DNA of 64,000 nt from Paracandidimonas soli. GTDB taxonomy: Bacteria; Pseudomonadota; Gammaproteobacteria; Burkholderiales; Burkholderiaceae_B. Location: contig NZ_SMBX01000004.1 of NCBI RefSeq assembly GCF_004342005.1, forward strand, positions 1-64,000, in the 5' to 3' direction. Position 1 is the stretch's first letter, and every line of letters begins with the position of its first letter. A program made the position numbers and the translations under genes. Positions 51,109 through 60,089 of the stretch are shown piece by piece. The notes under the pieces were generated by a model. That model did no database searches and was not told the origin of the DNA. It saw only the letters and a program-made list of their open reading frames with translations.

Positions 51109-51954
51109 ATGCGGGAGAACTTTGATTGTGCGTTACTGATGCCTTCGGGCTGCGAGGCCTGGGCCGGCCAGTGGGAAGGCAGCCTTGCGAAAGGCAGGCT
51201 GCAAGTCAGGCGCCTGGAGGGTGGCGTCGATACACAGGCCGAGGACGCCACGCGCGCGCTGGGCAGGCTCGCGGGAATACTGAAGGCCTACGATGCGTGC
51301 CTGCTGCCGGTATCCAGCGCCAATCTCGCATGGGCCAGAATCTCCCTCTCCAGGGCCAGGTGCGTGCTGAAAACTCCCGTCATCATCCTGGCGCAGGACC
51401 TGCAGGCGGTTGCTTTGTGCGACCTGATACGCATGGGGGTGACTGATTTCATCCGTACGCCGGGGTGCCCGGAGGAGCTGCGGGCCCGACTGGAAAAAAT
51501 CCGCTTCGGCCAGATGCGGCAAGGTGCGGCCCATGGCCAGCCGCTGTATTCCCTTGCGCCCGGCAGGCAGCCCGCCGGCATGCTGGACGAACCTCGGACG
51601 GCGGGTGGCGGTGAGCCCTCGGGCATGATGGAGTTTATCGATCAGATAGACGACGCCGTCCTGGAAAGCTGCCTGCAGCGCAAAGGCATCGATCTCAAGG
51701 CCTTTGCCGTGGCGGCGGCGAACCGCTGCGCGGCTTCTCAGCTGTCCTTCAGGGAAGCCAAGGGGCAGATCGTCGCCGGATTCGAGCAAGCCTATCTCAG
51801 CGCCATGCTGGGCCGCTGCGCAGGCAATATCGCCCAGGCGGCCCGGTGCTCCGCCAAGCATCGCAGGGCGTTCTGGGCGCTGGTGCGCAAGTACGAAATT
51901 GACGCGGCGCAATTCCGCGAGCTCGAGCGCCCCTTTCATAGTCAAGGCGGTTAA
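51109..51954 (+). CDS. Receiver-like/Fis-type HTH regulator
   Basis: A 281-aa protein. Residues ~5-135 look like a diverged receiver domain (FDCALLMPSGCEAW, LAGILKAYDACLLPVSSANL, TPVIILAQDLQAVALCDLIR, MGVTDFIRTPGCPEELRARL) with the beta4/beta5 pattern kept but no clear acidic phosphorylation pocket. The C-terminus (about 205-270) is a Fis-type helix-turn-helix (AYLSAMLGRCAGNIAQAARC, SAKHRRAFWALVRKY) as in NtrC-like activators, but no AAA+ sigma-54 domain lies between them. ATG at 51109 behind GGGGAG. It ends 30 bases before hemE. Function unknown; DNA binding is inferred. Confidence 0.75.
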   Translation: MRENFDCALLMPSGCEAWAGQWEGSLAKGRLQVRRLEGGVDTQAEDATRALGRLAGILKAYDACLLPVSSANLAWARISLSRARCVLKTPVIILAQDLQAVALCDLIRMGVTDFIRTPGCPEELRARLEKIRFGQMRQGAAHGQPLYSLAPGRQPAGMLDEPRTAGGGEPSGMMEFIDQIDDAVLESCLQRKGIDLKAFAVAAANRCAASQLSFREAKGQIVAGFEQAYLSAMLGRCAGNIAQAARCSAKHRRAFWALVRKYEIDAAQFRELERPFHSQGG

Positions 51955-51984
51955 AATCAAAGGTTCATCATTTGAAGGACTGCC

Positions 51985-53061
51985 GTGACTGCCCCGACTT
52001 TGAAAAACGACGTATTCCTGCGCGCGCTGCTTAGGCAGCCTGTTCCTTACACGCCTCTCTGGCTGATGCGCCAGGCGGGACGCTATCTGCCCGAATACAA
52101 CCAGACGCGCGCCCAGGCCGGTTCTTTTCTCGCGCTGGCGCAAAATCCGGAATATGCCTGCGAGGTAACGCTGCAGCCCTTGCGCCGTTTCGATCTGGAC
52201 GCGGCCATCCTGTTTTCCGACATCCTCACCGTCCCGCATGCCATGGGCCTGGGGCTGGATTTCCTGGCGGGAGAAGGCCCCAAGTTCGCCTCTCCGGTAC
52301 GCACGGAAGCCGATGTCGACCGCCTGCAGGTGCCCGACATGGGGGAACTGCAATATGTATTCGACGCCGTTTCCCTGATCCGGCGCGAACTGGACGGCAA
52401 GGTGCCGCTGATCGGCTTCGCCGGCAGCCCCTGGACCATCGGCTGCTACATGGTGGAAGGACAGGGCTCCAGCGATTACCGCCTGATCAAGAGCATGCTG
52501 TACGGCCGTCCCGATCTGCTGCATCGCATCCTGCAGATCAATGCCGATGCCACCGTGCAGTACCTGAACGCGCAGATCCGCGCCGGCGCTCAGGCCGTCA
52601 TGATTTTCGACAGCTGGGGCGGGGTGCTGGCCGACGGCATGTTCCAGGAGTTCTCGCTGGCCTATACGCGCAAGGTCGTGCAAGGCCTGATCCGTGAGCA
52701 TGAAGGCAATACCATCCCGTCCATCGTCTTCACCAAGGGCGGCAATCCGTGGCTGGAAGATATCTCCGCCTGCGGCAGCGATGCCATCGGCCTGGATTGG
52801 ACCGCCAATCTGTCCCAGGCGCGGCGGCGCACGGGCGACCGTGTGGCGCTGCAGGGCAACCTGGATCCCAATGTGCTGTTCGGCGGCGAGACGGCCATAC
52901 GCCAGCAGGCCAGGCGTGTCATCGACGATTTCGGCGTCGTGGGGCCCGGGGGGCACGTATTCAATCTCGGGCACGGCATTTCCCGTTTCACGCCGCCGGA
53001 ATCCGTCGGTATTCTAGTGGACGAGGTGCATTCCTACAGCAGGGGCAAGCACCAGGCCTGA
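51985..53061 (+). CDS. hemE: Uroporphyrinogen decarboxylase
   Basis: A 358-aa enzyme decarboxylating the four acetate groups of uroporphyrinogen III to coproporphyrinogen III in haem synthesis. Marks: [20 protein letters not shown] (substrate-binding Arg residues), [20 protein letters not shown] (catalytic Asp), [19 protein letters not shown], and C-terminal [16 protein letters not shown] with the conserved His. Start is GTG at 51985 with GAAGGA upstream. Length is normal. Confidence 0.97.
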   Translation: MTAPTLKNDVFLRALLRQPVPYTPLWLMRQAGRYLPEYNQTRAQAGSFLALAQNPEYACEVTLQPLRRFDLDAAILFSDILTVPHAMGLGLDFLAGEGPKFASPVRTEADVDRLQVPDMGELQYVFDAVSLIRRELDGKVPLIGFAGSPWTIGCYMVEGQGSSDYRLIKSMLYGRPDLLHRILQINADATVQYLNAQIRAGAQAVMIFDSWGGVLADGMFQEFSLAYTRKVVQGLIREHEGNTIPSIVFTKGGNPWLEDISACGSDAIGLDWTANLSQARRRTGDRVALQGNLDPNVLFGGETAIRQQARRVIDDFGVVGPGGHVFNLGHGISRFTPPESVGILVDEVHSYSRGKHQA

Positions 53062-53425
53062 GAGAGGCCGGCTTGCCTTCGCATAGGCTATTTGTCCTAG
53101 GTTTCTTGGCGTATGCGAACTCAGCCGGCGGGCCTGCACTTCCCTGCATGGATGATAGGGTCTGCGGGTTGTTCACATGAATCAGAACTTTGGCTTTTTA
53201 CGGGCAATTCGCTGAAGATAGCAGCGTGTTTTTATTAAGCCATTGTTTTTAAAAGAATAATTTTATTCTTGTCGCATAGCGTATGAAGCCCGTCCTGACT
53301 GCTGTTGGTTTGTCCAGAGGATTTTACGGGGGTTTTCCCCAAAGTTATCCACAGGCTGTGCAAACATCAAGATGGAATAGGAGCTTAGGCCGTTTAGCCA
53401 GAATTCACTTTAACTGTCAGTCGGT
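53062..53425. other. Non-coding region between hemE and priA
   Basis: Holds a long imperfect inverted repeat just after hemE (GGCCGGC...TTCGCATA at 53067-53085 pairing with TATGCGAA...GCCGGC at 53112-53129), then an AT-rich tract (53215-53275), then a perfect DnaA-box sequence TTATCCACA at 53345-53353, 73 bases before the priA start. No gene is seen. Confidence 0.55.
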
Positions 53426-55567
53426 ATGAACTCCAGCGTCACCTCCGCCTCTGTCGATGGTTCCGGGCCAGCGCATTCGGCTCCCGAACCGGATTGCTCC
53501 GGGCCGGAGCCTGATGCCGCCGGAACCGCGGCGGGGTGGCTCAGGGTTGCGCTGGACGTACCGCTGCGCGGCCTGTTCGACTACAGGGGAAGGGCGGACC
53601 AGGCTCCCGTCGGCAGCCGCGTGATCGTTCCGTTTGGTTCGAGAAAGATGATAGGCGTGGTGGTGGAACATCCGCTCAACCCGGATACACCGGAAGACCA
53701 GGTGCGGGATGTAGAGCAATATCTGCCCGATACCGCGCCGTTGCCGGACGCCTGGCTGCGCATGACAGCGTTTGCCGCCCGGTATTACCAGCGTCCCCTG
53801 GGCGAAGTCATGCTGCCGTCCCTGCCTGCCAGCCTGCGTAAGGTATCGGCCTACCAGGGCAAGCGTTCGGCGGAGGGGCCGGTGGCAAGGCTGCGCAAAC
53901 GTAAGCGCAAGGCGCAACCCGTCGTTCAGCAGGATGCGCCGCCGTCGCTCAACGACGAGCAGCGCAGGGCGGCGGAGGCGATCGCGGCGCAGCAGGGGTT
54001 CCGGACCCTGTTGCTGCACGGCGTGACTGGCAGCGGCAAGACGGAGGTCTATCTGCACGCGGCGAACGCTGTGCTGGCGGCGGGCAGGCAGGTCTTGTTC
54101 CTGGTGCCGGAAATCAATCTGACGCCTCAGTTCGAGCAGTCGCTACGGGCCAGGCTGGCCCCCGTGGTGGGCGAGGACGGGCTGGCGATCCTGCATAGCG
54201 GCCTGGCCGAAGGCGAGCGGCTGGATGCCTGGCTGCGCGCCACGGAGGGCAAGGCGCGGATCCTGCTGGGAACGCGGCTGTCTATCTTCACCCCCTTGCC
54301 CGAGCTCGGCCTGATCATCGTCGACGAAGAGCACGACACCTCCTACAAGCAGCAGGAGGGCCTGCGCTACTCGGCCCGCGACCTGGCTGTCTGGCGCGGG
54401 TACGACGCCGGCGTCCCCGTGGTGCTGGGGTCGGCCACGCCTTCGCTGGAAAGCTGGTTCCGGGCGAGCAATGGCAGCTATGACCTGCTGCGGCTGACGA
54501 AACGCGCCAGGGATGTCAGCCTTCCTGGCATCCGCCTGGTCGATACCCGGCGCCTGCAGCTGCAGGACGGGTTTTCTCCGCATCTGCTCACGGCGATCGG
54601 CGAGTGCCTGGCGCGGAAAGAGCAGGCGCTGGTGTTCCTGAACCGCCGGGGTTACGCGCCGGTGCTGCGCTGCAACTCCTGCGGCTGGGTCAGCCAGTGT
54701 CCGCGATGCACCGCGCATACGGTGCTGCATCGCGGCAAGGGCTACCGGAATTTCCTGCAGTGCCATCACTGCGGATACCAGGCGCCGGTGCCGCGCGCCT
54801 GCCCTTCCTGCGGCGACCAGGATCTCAAGCCCATGGGGCGGGGCACGCAGCGCGTGGAAGAAGTCCTGGGGGAGTATTTCCAGGGCGCCCGCATTGCGCG
54901 CATCGATGCCGACAGCACGCGGCGCAAGGGCAGCGCCGCCGAGCTGTTTGCCCAGGTGCATGCGGGCGAGGTCGATATCCTGGTCGGCACCCAGATGGTG
55001 GCCAAGGGGCATGATTTCTCTCGCCTGGGCCTGGTGGGAGTACTCAATGCCGACAGCATGCTGTTCGCTCAGGACTTTCGCGCTCCCGAGCGGCTGTTCG
55101 CGCAATTGATGCAGGTGTCCGGCCGCGCCGGCCGCCATGCGGGGCAGGGGCAGGTCATACTGCAGACTGACTACCCCGAGCAGCCGGTCTACCAGGCCCT
55201 GCTGCGGCACGACTACGAAGGCTTCGCGAGGCACACGCTGCAAGAGCGCGAGGAAACCGGCCTGCCGCCCTATGCGCACCAGGCGCTGCTGACGGCCGAG
55301 GCGCGCGAGCTTTCCGCCGCCCTGGCGTTCCTGGCGCAGGCCGGCGCGCAGGAAGGCATGCCGTGCGCCGACCGGGTGACGCTGTATGATCCGGTGCCGC
55401 TGCGCGTGGTGCGCGTGGCGAATGTGGAGCGGGCCCAATTGCTGGCCGAAAGCGTGGAGCGGCCGGCGCTGCAGGCGTTCCTGGCGGCATGGTCCGAGCG
55501 GCTGCATGCGGTCGGACGGGAACACAAGGTGCGCTGGCACCTGGAAGTGGACCCGCTGGAAATCTGA
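53426..55567 (+). CDS. priA: Primosomal replication-restart helicase PriA
   Basis: A 713-aa superfamily-2 3'-5' helicase that reloads the replisome at stalled forks. Order: N-terminal 3'-DNA-binding domain (about 30-140), Walker A LLHGVTGSGKTEVYLHA (about residue 200), DEEH box IVDEEHDTSYKQQEGLRYSA, zinc-binding cysteines between helicase lobes (CNSCGWVSQCPRC ... CHHCGY ... CPSCG), and helicase motifs VGTQMVAKGHDF and QVSGRAGRHAGQGQVILQTD. ATG at 53426. rep follows 10 bases later. Confidence 0.96.
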   Translation: MNSSVTSASVDGSGPAHSAPEPDCSGPEPDAAGTAAGWLRVALDVPLRGLFDYRGRADQAPVGSRVIVPFGSRKMIGVVVEHPLNPDTPEDQVRDVEQYLPDTAPLPDAWLRMTAFAARYYQRPLGEVMLPSLPASLRKVSAYQGKRSAEGPVARLRKRKRKAQPVVQQDAPPSLNDEQRRAAEAIAAQQGFRTLLLHGVTGSGKTEVYLHAANAVLAAGRQVLFLVPEINLTPQFEQSLRARLAPVVGEDGLAILHSGLAEGERLDAWLRATEGKARILLGTRLSIFTPLPELGLIIVDEEHDTSYKQQEGLRYSARDLAVWRGYDAGVPVVLGSATPSLESWFRASNGSYDLLRLTKRARDVSLPGIRLVDTRRLQLQDGFSPHLLTAIGECLARKEQALVFLNRRGYAPVLRCNSCGWVSQCPRCTAHTVLHRGKGYRNFLQCHHCGYQAPVPRACPSCGDQDLKPMGRGTQRVEEVLGEYFQGARIARIDADSTRRKGSAAELFAQVHAGEVDILVGTQMVAKGHDFSRLGLVGVLNADSMLFAQDFRAPERLFAQLMQVSGRAGRHAGQGQVILQTDYPEQPVYQALLRHDYEGFARHTLQEREETGLPPYAHQALLTAEARELSAALAFLAQAGAQEGMPCADRVTLYDPVPLRVVRVANVERAQLLAESVERPALQAFLAAWSERLHAVGREHKVRWHLEVDPLEI

Positions 55568-55577
55568 TGGAAGCGCA

Positions 55578-57608
55578 ATGACGACGATGCCCGTGGGCTC
55601 CACCGTTCCGGCAGACCTGAATCCCAGGCAGCGCGAGGCGGTCCTGTACCTGAACGGCCCCTGCCTGGTGCTGGCGGGCGCCGGCAGCGGAAAGACACGC
55701 GTCATCACCCAGAAAATGGCCTACCTGCTGCGCGAATGCGGCTATGCGGGCAGGCACGTGGTCGCGCTGACATTCACCAACAAGGCCGCCCGCGAAATGA
55801 GCGAGCGCCTGCATGCGCTGGTGGACAGGAAACTCAGCAAGGGATTGATGGTCAGCACCTTTCATTCGCTCGGACTGCGCTTTTTGCGGGAGGAGGCGCA
55901 GGGCGTCGGCTTGAAGCCGGCATTTTCCATCCTGGACGCCACCGATGCGCTGGCCATCATCCAGGAGCTGCTGGCCACGACCGACAAGGGGCGGCTGCGC
56001 TCCGTGCAGCAGACGATCTCGCTCTGGAAGAATGCGCTGCTGGATCCCGACCGCGCCGCAGCGGGCGCGGCCACGCCGGAGGAGGTGGACGCCGCCCGGG
56101 TCTACCGCAGTTACCAGGCCACGCTGCAGGCATACCAGGCTGTGGATTTCGACGACCTGATCCGCTTGCCCGCGCAATTGCTGGAGGCGGACGAGGACGT
56201 GCGCCGCCGCTGGCAGGCCAGGGTGCAGTACCTGCTGATCGACGAATACCAGGACACCAATCAGTGCCAGTACCAGATAGTGCGGCTGCTGGTGGGCGAC
56301 AGGGCCATGTTCACGGCGGTCGGCGACGACGACCAGGCCATTTACGCCTGGCGCGGCGCCACGGTGGAGAACCTGTCCAGACTGGAGCAGGACTACGCCA
56401 ACCTGAAGCTGATCAAGCTGGAGCAGAACTACCGTTCAGTGCAGCGCATCCTGACGGCGGCCAACAATGTCATCGGCAAGAATCCGCGGATCTTCGGCAA
56501 GACGCTGTGGTCGGAGCTGGGCGTGGGCGAGCCGATCCAGGTATCGCCGGCCGACGACGAGCTGGCCGAGGCGCAGGCGATCGGCGTAAGACTGTCCGCG
56601 TCGCGCTTCGAGCGGCAGGCCAAGTGGCGAGATTTCGCCGTGCTGTACCGTAGCAACCACCAGGCCAGGATCATAGAGCAGGCGTTCCGGGATCTGCGCA
56701 TTCCCTATACGATCTCGGGCGGCCAGAGTTTCTTCGACAAGGCGGAAGTGCGCGACATACTGGCCTATCTGCGGCTGGTCGCCAATGACGAGGACGATCC
56801 CGCGTTCATCCGGGCGGTGACGACGCCGCGCCGGGGCATAGGACAGGCCACGCTGCAGACGCTCGGCCAGTTCGCCGCCGAGCGCCGTCTGCCCATGTTC
56901 GCGGCGGTGTTCGAGATAGGTTCCACGGAACTGCTGGCCGCAAGGCACTACGAGCCCCTGCGGGTCTTTGCGGCCTTCATCCAGAAACTGCAGGAAAACC
57001 GCGATCCGGTACCCGAGGTGCTGGACGGCCTGCTGGCCGCCATTGGCTATGAGAACTATCTGTTCGATACGCAGGAAGAACGCGCGGCCCAGTCGCGCTG
57101 GCAGAATGTGCTGGAGCTGCTGGGCTGGCTCAAGCGCAAGGCGACGGAGGACGGCCTGCAATTGAAGGAGCTGGCGCAGCACGTGGCGCTGGTCACCATG
57201 CTGGACCGCGGCGACGATGAGGAGCCGGATGCCGTCAAGCTGTCCACGCTGCATGCCGCCAAGGGGCTGGAATACCCCCACGTCTATCTTGCCGGAGTCG
57301 AGGAAGGGCTATTGCCGCACGCTGGCCGGGAAGAGGATGAGCTGCCGGGCGAGGCCGGGGAGCTGCAGCGCGTGCAGCGTATCGAGGAGGAGCGTCGCCT
57401 GATGTATGTCGGCATCACCAGGGCGCAGCGCACGCTGCACCTGACCTGGTGTCGCAGGCGCAGGCGCGCCCGCGAGGATGTCATGCGCGAGCCGTCGCGC
57501 TTCATCAAGGAGATGGCGCTGGACGGCGGCGGCAAGGCTGCGCCGGAGGATGCGGGCGTCAGTCCCAAGCAGCGGCTGGATATGCTCAAAGCGCTGCTCA
57601 AAAAATAA
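55578..57608 (+). CDS. rep: ATP-dependent DNA helicase Rep
   Basis: A 676-aa superfamily-1A helicase: Q motif LNPRQREAVLYLNGPCLVL, Walker A AGAGSGKTRVIT, ALTFTNKAAREMSERL, Walker B LLIDEYQDTNQCQYQIVRLL, VGDDDQAIYAWRGA, and motif V/VI LSTLHAAKGLEYPHVYLAGV and RRLMYVGITRAQRTLHLTWC. Length and start fit Rep better than UvrD or PcrA. It works at the replication fork with DnaB and in restart; pairing with priA makes functional sense. ATG at 55578 chosen from homology; the frame is open far upstream. Confidence 0.93.
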   Translation: MTTMPVGSTVPADLNPRQREAVLYLNGPCLVLAGAGSGKTRVITQKMAYLLRECGYAGRHVVALTFTNKAAREMSERLHALVDRKLSKGLMVSTFHSLGLRFLREEAQGVGLKPAFSILDATDALAIIQELLATTDKGRLRSVQQTISLWKNALLDPDRAAAGAATPEEVDAARVYRSYQATLQAYQAVDFDDLIRLPAQLLEADEDVRRRWQARVQYLLIDEYQDTNQCQYQIVRLLVGDRAMFTAVGDDDQAIYAWRGATVENLSRLEQDYANLKLIKLEQNYRSVQRILTAANNVIGKNPRIFGKTLWSELGVGEPIQVSPADDELAEAQAIGVRLSASRFERQAKWRDFAVLYRSNHQARIIEQAFRDLRIPYTISGGQSFFDKAEVRDILAYLRLVANDEDDPAFIRAVTTPRRGIGQATLQTLGQFAAERRLPMFAAVFEIGSTELLAARHYEPLRVFAAFIQKLQENRDPVPEVLDGLLAAIGYENYLFDTQEERAAQSRWQNVLELLGWLKRKATEDGLQLKELAQHVALVTMLDRGDDEEPDAVKLSTLHAAKGLEYPHVYLAGVEEGLLPHAGREEDELPGEAGELQRVQRIEEERRLMYVGITRAQRTLHLTWCRRRRRAREDVMREPSRFIKEMALDGGGKAAPEDAGVSPKQRLDMLKALLKK

Positions 57609-57609
57609 T

Positions 57610-57632
57610 GAAGCCCGCCAGGGGCGGGCTTC
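57610..57632. terminator. Hairpin terminator after rep
   Basis: GAAGCCCGCC-(AGG)-GGCGGGCTTC, a perfect 10-bp stem right after the rep stop codon. No strong T-run on the plus strand, but the symmetrical stem between convergent genes suits a bidirectional terminator. Confidence 0.65.
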
Positions 57633-57690
57633 GATCAGATCAGAGGCACCAGTGGCCAGCGCAATGGCGCGCTCTGCTCCGGTGCGATTC

Positions 57691-57924
57691 TTACCAGTAG
57701 CCGTGCGACTTGCGCGTATCTTGCGCGCGGGCTTCGTTCAGCACGTCGGCGACGGCGACGATGTAGTTGAATGCGGCGCTGAAGCACTGTGCGATGCCGC
57801 TGCCAACGAATTTCAGCAGGGAAGTAGCGGACAGGGATTCGCCGTTTGCCAGAGTCTCGCGGATGATTTCGCGCTCGACGGAGTCGCTGAGGCGGGCTTC
57901 GGAGGAGTAGGAGACGTTCGACAT
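57691..57924 (-). CDS. Small 77-aa hypothetical protein
   Basis: 77 residues: MSNVSYSSEARLSDSVEREI, then TLANGESLSATSLLKFVGSG, then an amphipathic or weakly hydrophobic stretch (IAQCFSAAFNYIVAVADVLN) and a polar tail. ATG at 57924 is preceded by AAAGGTAA. Its promoter region carries repeated AGGG-N4-CCCT palindromes. The length and layout recall the small highly expressed, stress-linked proteins of Burkholderiales, but I do not recognise a named family. Confidence 0.65.
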   Translation of the reverse strand: MSNVSYSSEARLSDSVEREIIRETLANGESLSATSLLKFVGSGIAQCFSAAFNYIVAVADVLNEARAQDTRKSHGYW

Positions 57925-57966
57925 GATATTTACCTTTTGGGTTTGGGTGGCTGACAACTGCATTAT

Positions 57967-58016
57967 AGGGATAACCCTAATCCAAAAGCAAGGGTTTTCC
58001 CTAAATAAACCTAGGG
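57967..58016. promoter_or_regulatory. Repeated AGGG-N4-CCCT sites (candidate operator array)
   Basis: Two perfect palindromes, AGGG-ATAA-CCCT (57967-57978) and AGGG-TTTT-CCCT (57991-58002), spaced 24 bases centre to centre, and a third half-site AGGG-TTTC at 58013-58020 about 22 bases further. They lie 43-96 bases upstream of the 77-aa protein's start codon, in an AT-rich promoter-like stretch. Confidence 0.5.
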
Positions 58017-58131
58017 TTTCTACTAATAAGCTTATTCACCCTGGATTTGTTGTCCCTAAGCCACGCATTTCCCGCCCGGATGCCTGGAACGATCATTCTG
58101 GATCGGAGACTGCATTCTCCGTCCGGCCGGC

Positions 58132-58902
58132 TCAGAGTTCCCCGCCTTCCCCTGCGGGCCCTCGATCCGGCTTTCCTTCGAAGAACTGCTGGATGCGGCT
58201 CCTGGCCTCTTCCGATTGCAGGCACTGGCGGAAGTACTCCCATTCATTGTCGATTGCGTGATGGACCGGATTGCGCCGGGAGTCGCGCATCAGGTGCTTG
58301 GAAATGCGTATCGAGGCGGCGGGCATCGCGGCAAGCTGTTCCGCCGTTGCACGGGCAGCCTGCAGGGCGGCGCCGTCCTCGACTAGACGGGTCAGGAGCC
58401 CGGCCTCCAGCGCCTCGGCGGCATCGAAAGGCTGGCCCGTCAGCAGCCATTGCGCGGCGCGCCTGGGGCCGACGATATCCGCCAGCAACAGGCTCGAAGC
58501 GCCTTCGGGACAGAGCCCCAGAGGGACGAAAGGCAGGCGGAAGCAGGCGCTCTTGCCGGCGAGGACGAAATCGCAGTGCTGGAGCATGGTGACGCCGACG
58601 CCCACGGCCTGGCCTTCCACAGCGGCAATCACAGGAATGTCCGCGTCGGCCAGGGCGTGCAGGAATGCGATGCCGGCATGGGGCGCATCGGGATCGTAGG
58701 CCAGGAACTCCGTCAGGTCGTTGCCCGCGGTGAAGCATCCTCCCGCGCCGGACAGAATGATGGCGCGGCATTCGGCCCAGCCCGCGGCCTGCCGCAGGGC
58801 GTCCGTCATTTCGGCGTACATGGCGTGCGTCAGGGCGTTGCGCTGCCCGGCGCGGTCCATGGAGATTTCCAGCCAGTTGCCTTTATTGGAGAGATGGATC
58901 AT
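58132..58902 (-). CDS. Enoyl-CoA hydratase/isomerase family protein
   Basis: A 256-aa crotonase-fold enzyme. Oxyanion-hole segments AIILSGAGGCFTAGNDLTEF (about 50-66) and AAVEGQAVGVGVTMLQHCDF (about 95-112), then FRLPFVPLGLCPEGASSLLL, where the catalytic Glu of hydratases sits (GLCPEGAS). Acts on CoA thioesters, in beta-oxidation or a related pathway. It is three bases downstream of the nitronate-monooxygenase-like gene and probably shares its transcript. Confidence 0.9.
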   Translation of the reverse strand: MIHLSNKGNWLEISMDRAGQRNALTHAMYAEMTDALRQAAGWAECRAIILSGAGGCFTAGNDLTEFLAYDPDAPHAGIAFLHALADADIPVIAAVEGQAVGVGVTMLQHCDFVLAGKSACFRLPFVPLGLCPEGASSLLLADIVGPRRAAQWLLTGQPFDAAEALEAGLLTRLVEDGAALQAARATAEQLAAMPAASIRISKHLMRDSRRNPVHHAIDNEWEYFRQCLQSEEARSRIQQFFEGKPDRGPAGEGGEL

Positions 58903-58905
58903 GGT

Positions 58906-59883
58906 TCAGCTCCTGAGTGTCGTTGCCAATCGGTGCTGCGCCTGCCGGTATTCCTTCGTCAATTGGGCGACGATGTCCGCCGTGGGCTGGATGCCGCGTA
59001 TATTGCCGACGCCCTGGCCTGCGCCCCAGATGTCCCGCCATGCCTTGGCGTCCGTATCGGCCAGGAGACCGAGGTTGGCCTGCTGGGGCGTGGACGGCAG
59101 GGCGTCGGGGTCCAGGCCGGCGGCGCGGATGCTGGCGCGCAGGTAGTTGCCGGGGATGCCGGTGAAATAGGGGGTATAGACGATGTCGCTGGCGGCGCTT
59201 TCGACCAGCATGTCCTTGTAGGCCTGGGAGGCATTGGCCTCCTGGCTGGCGATGAAGCGCGTGCCCATGTAGGCGAAGTCCGCGCCCATGGCCCGGGCCG
59301 CCAGGATGTCGTCTCCCCTGGAAATGGCGCCCGACAGCACGACCGGCCCGTCGAAGATGCGCCTGACTTCGCCCAGCAGGGCGAACGGGCTGAGCGTGCC
59401 CGCGTGGCCGCCCGCGCCCGCGCAGACCAGGATCAGGCCGTCGACGCCGGCATCCAGCGCCTTGCGCGCATGCCGCAGCGTGGTGACGTCGTGGAAGACT
59501 TTGCCGCCCCAGCGGTGCACGGCTTCGATGATCGGGCCCGGGGCGCTCAGGCTGGTGATGATCAGCGGCGTGCGGAATTCCGCGCACACTTCCAGATCCG
59601 CCTGCAGCCGGGGGTTCGACGCATGGATGATGTGGTTGATGGCGTAGGGAGGAATGGGCGCGCCGGGATTGCGGACGCGCAGGGCGTCCAGGCCGTCGTG
59701 TATGGTTTTCAGCCAGTCGCGCAATAGCGGCTGTGGCCGCGCATTCAGGGCCGGCATCGAGCCGACGATGCCGGCGGCGCACTGGGCGATGACCAGCGCC
59801 GGATTGGATACGATGAACATGGGTGCGGCAATGACCGGAATGGCCAGTTGTCGTTGCAGCGTGGCGGCAAACGTGTCCGTCAT
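58906..59883 (-). CDS. Nitronate monooxygenase / 2-nitropropane dioxygenase-like flavoprotein
   Basis: A 325-aa FMN-dependent TIM barrel: LAIPVIAAPMFIVSNPALVI at the N-terminus, VDGLILVCAGAGGHAGTLSP (FMN-phosphate region), VVLSGAISRGDDILAARAMG and ADFAYMGTRFIASQEA. This is the NMO/enoyl-reductase-like family; many members oxidise nitronates, others reduce enoyl groups. Grouped with an enoyl-CoA hydratase and, divergently, a CoA-transferase, so a role in a CoA-linked degradation route is likely (inference). Confidence 0.9.
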   Translation of the reverse strand: MTDTFAATLQRQLAIPVIAAPMFIVSNPALVIAQCAAGIVGSMPALNARPQPLLRDWLKTIHDGLDALRVRNPGAPIPPYAINHIIHASNPRLQADLEVCAEFRTPLIITSLSAPGPIIEAVHRWGGKVFHDVTTLRHARKALDAGVDGLILVCAGAGGHAGTLSPFALLGEVRRIFDGPVVLSGAISRGDDILAARAMGADFAYMGTRFIASQEANASQAYKDMLVESAASDIVYTPYFTGIPGNYLRASIRAAGLDPDALPSTPQQANLGLLADTDAKAWRDIWGAGQGVGNIRGIQPTADIVAQLTKEYRQAQHRLATTLRS

Positions 59884-60089
59884 GAACGATTCCCCCGAGT
59901 GGCAGGCGACGGTTCAAGCATACCGTCAATGGCCAACTGGCGCATGCTGGTAAACTGCCGGATCGGCCGCATCACGCTGGAAAGACGTCTTCGCGAAGCA
60001 GCGGGCGGAGCGGCAAGGCGTAAATGTTCATGAGATGGCCACGAAATGGCGCACGACCGGGCCGTGGCGGTTTTTGGAGTGAAGTTCCG

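Noticed and set aside
51133-52974. 613-codon minus-strand frame opposite the Fis-type regulator and hemE
   Set aside because: Shadow spanning two convincing plus-strand genes.
53345-53353. Chromosome origin at the DnaA box
   Set aside because: Only one box, no dnaA, dnaN, gidA or rpmH nearby; treated as a possible regulatory box only.
57967-58020. CRISPR-like or telomere-like repeat
   Set aside because: The units are short palindromes without uniform spacers and only three occur; operator-like sites fit better.
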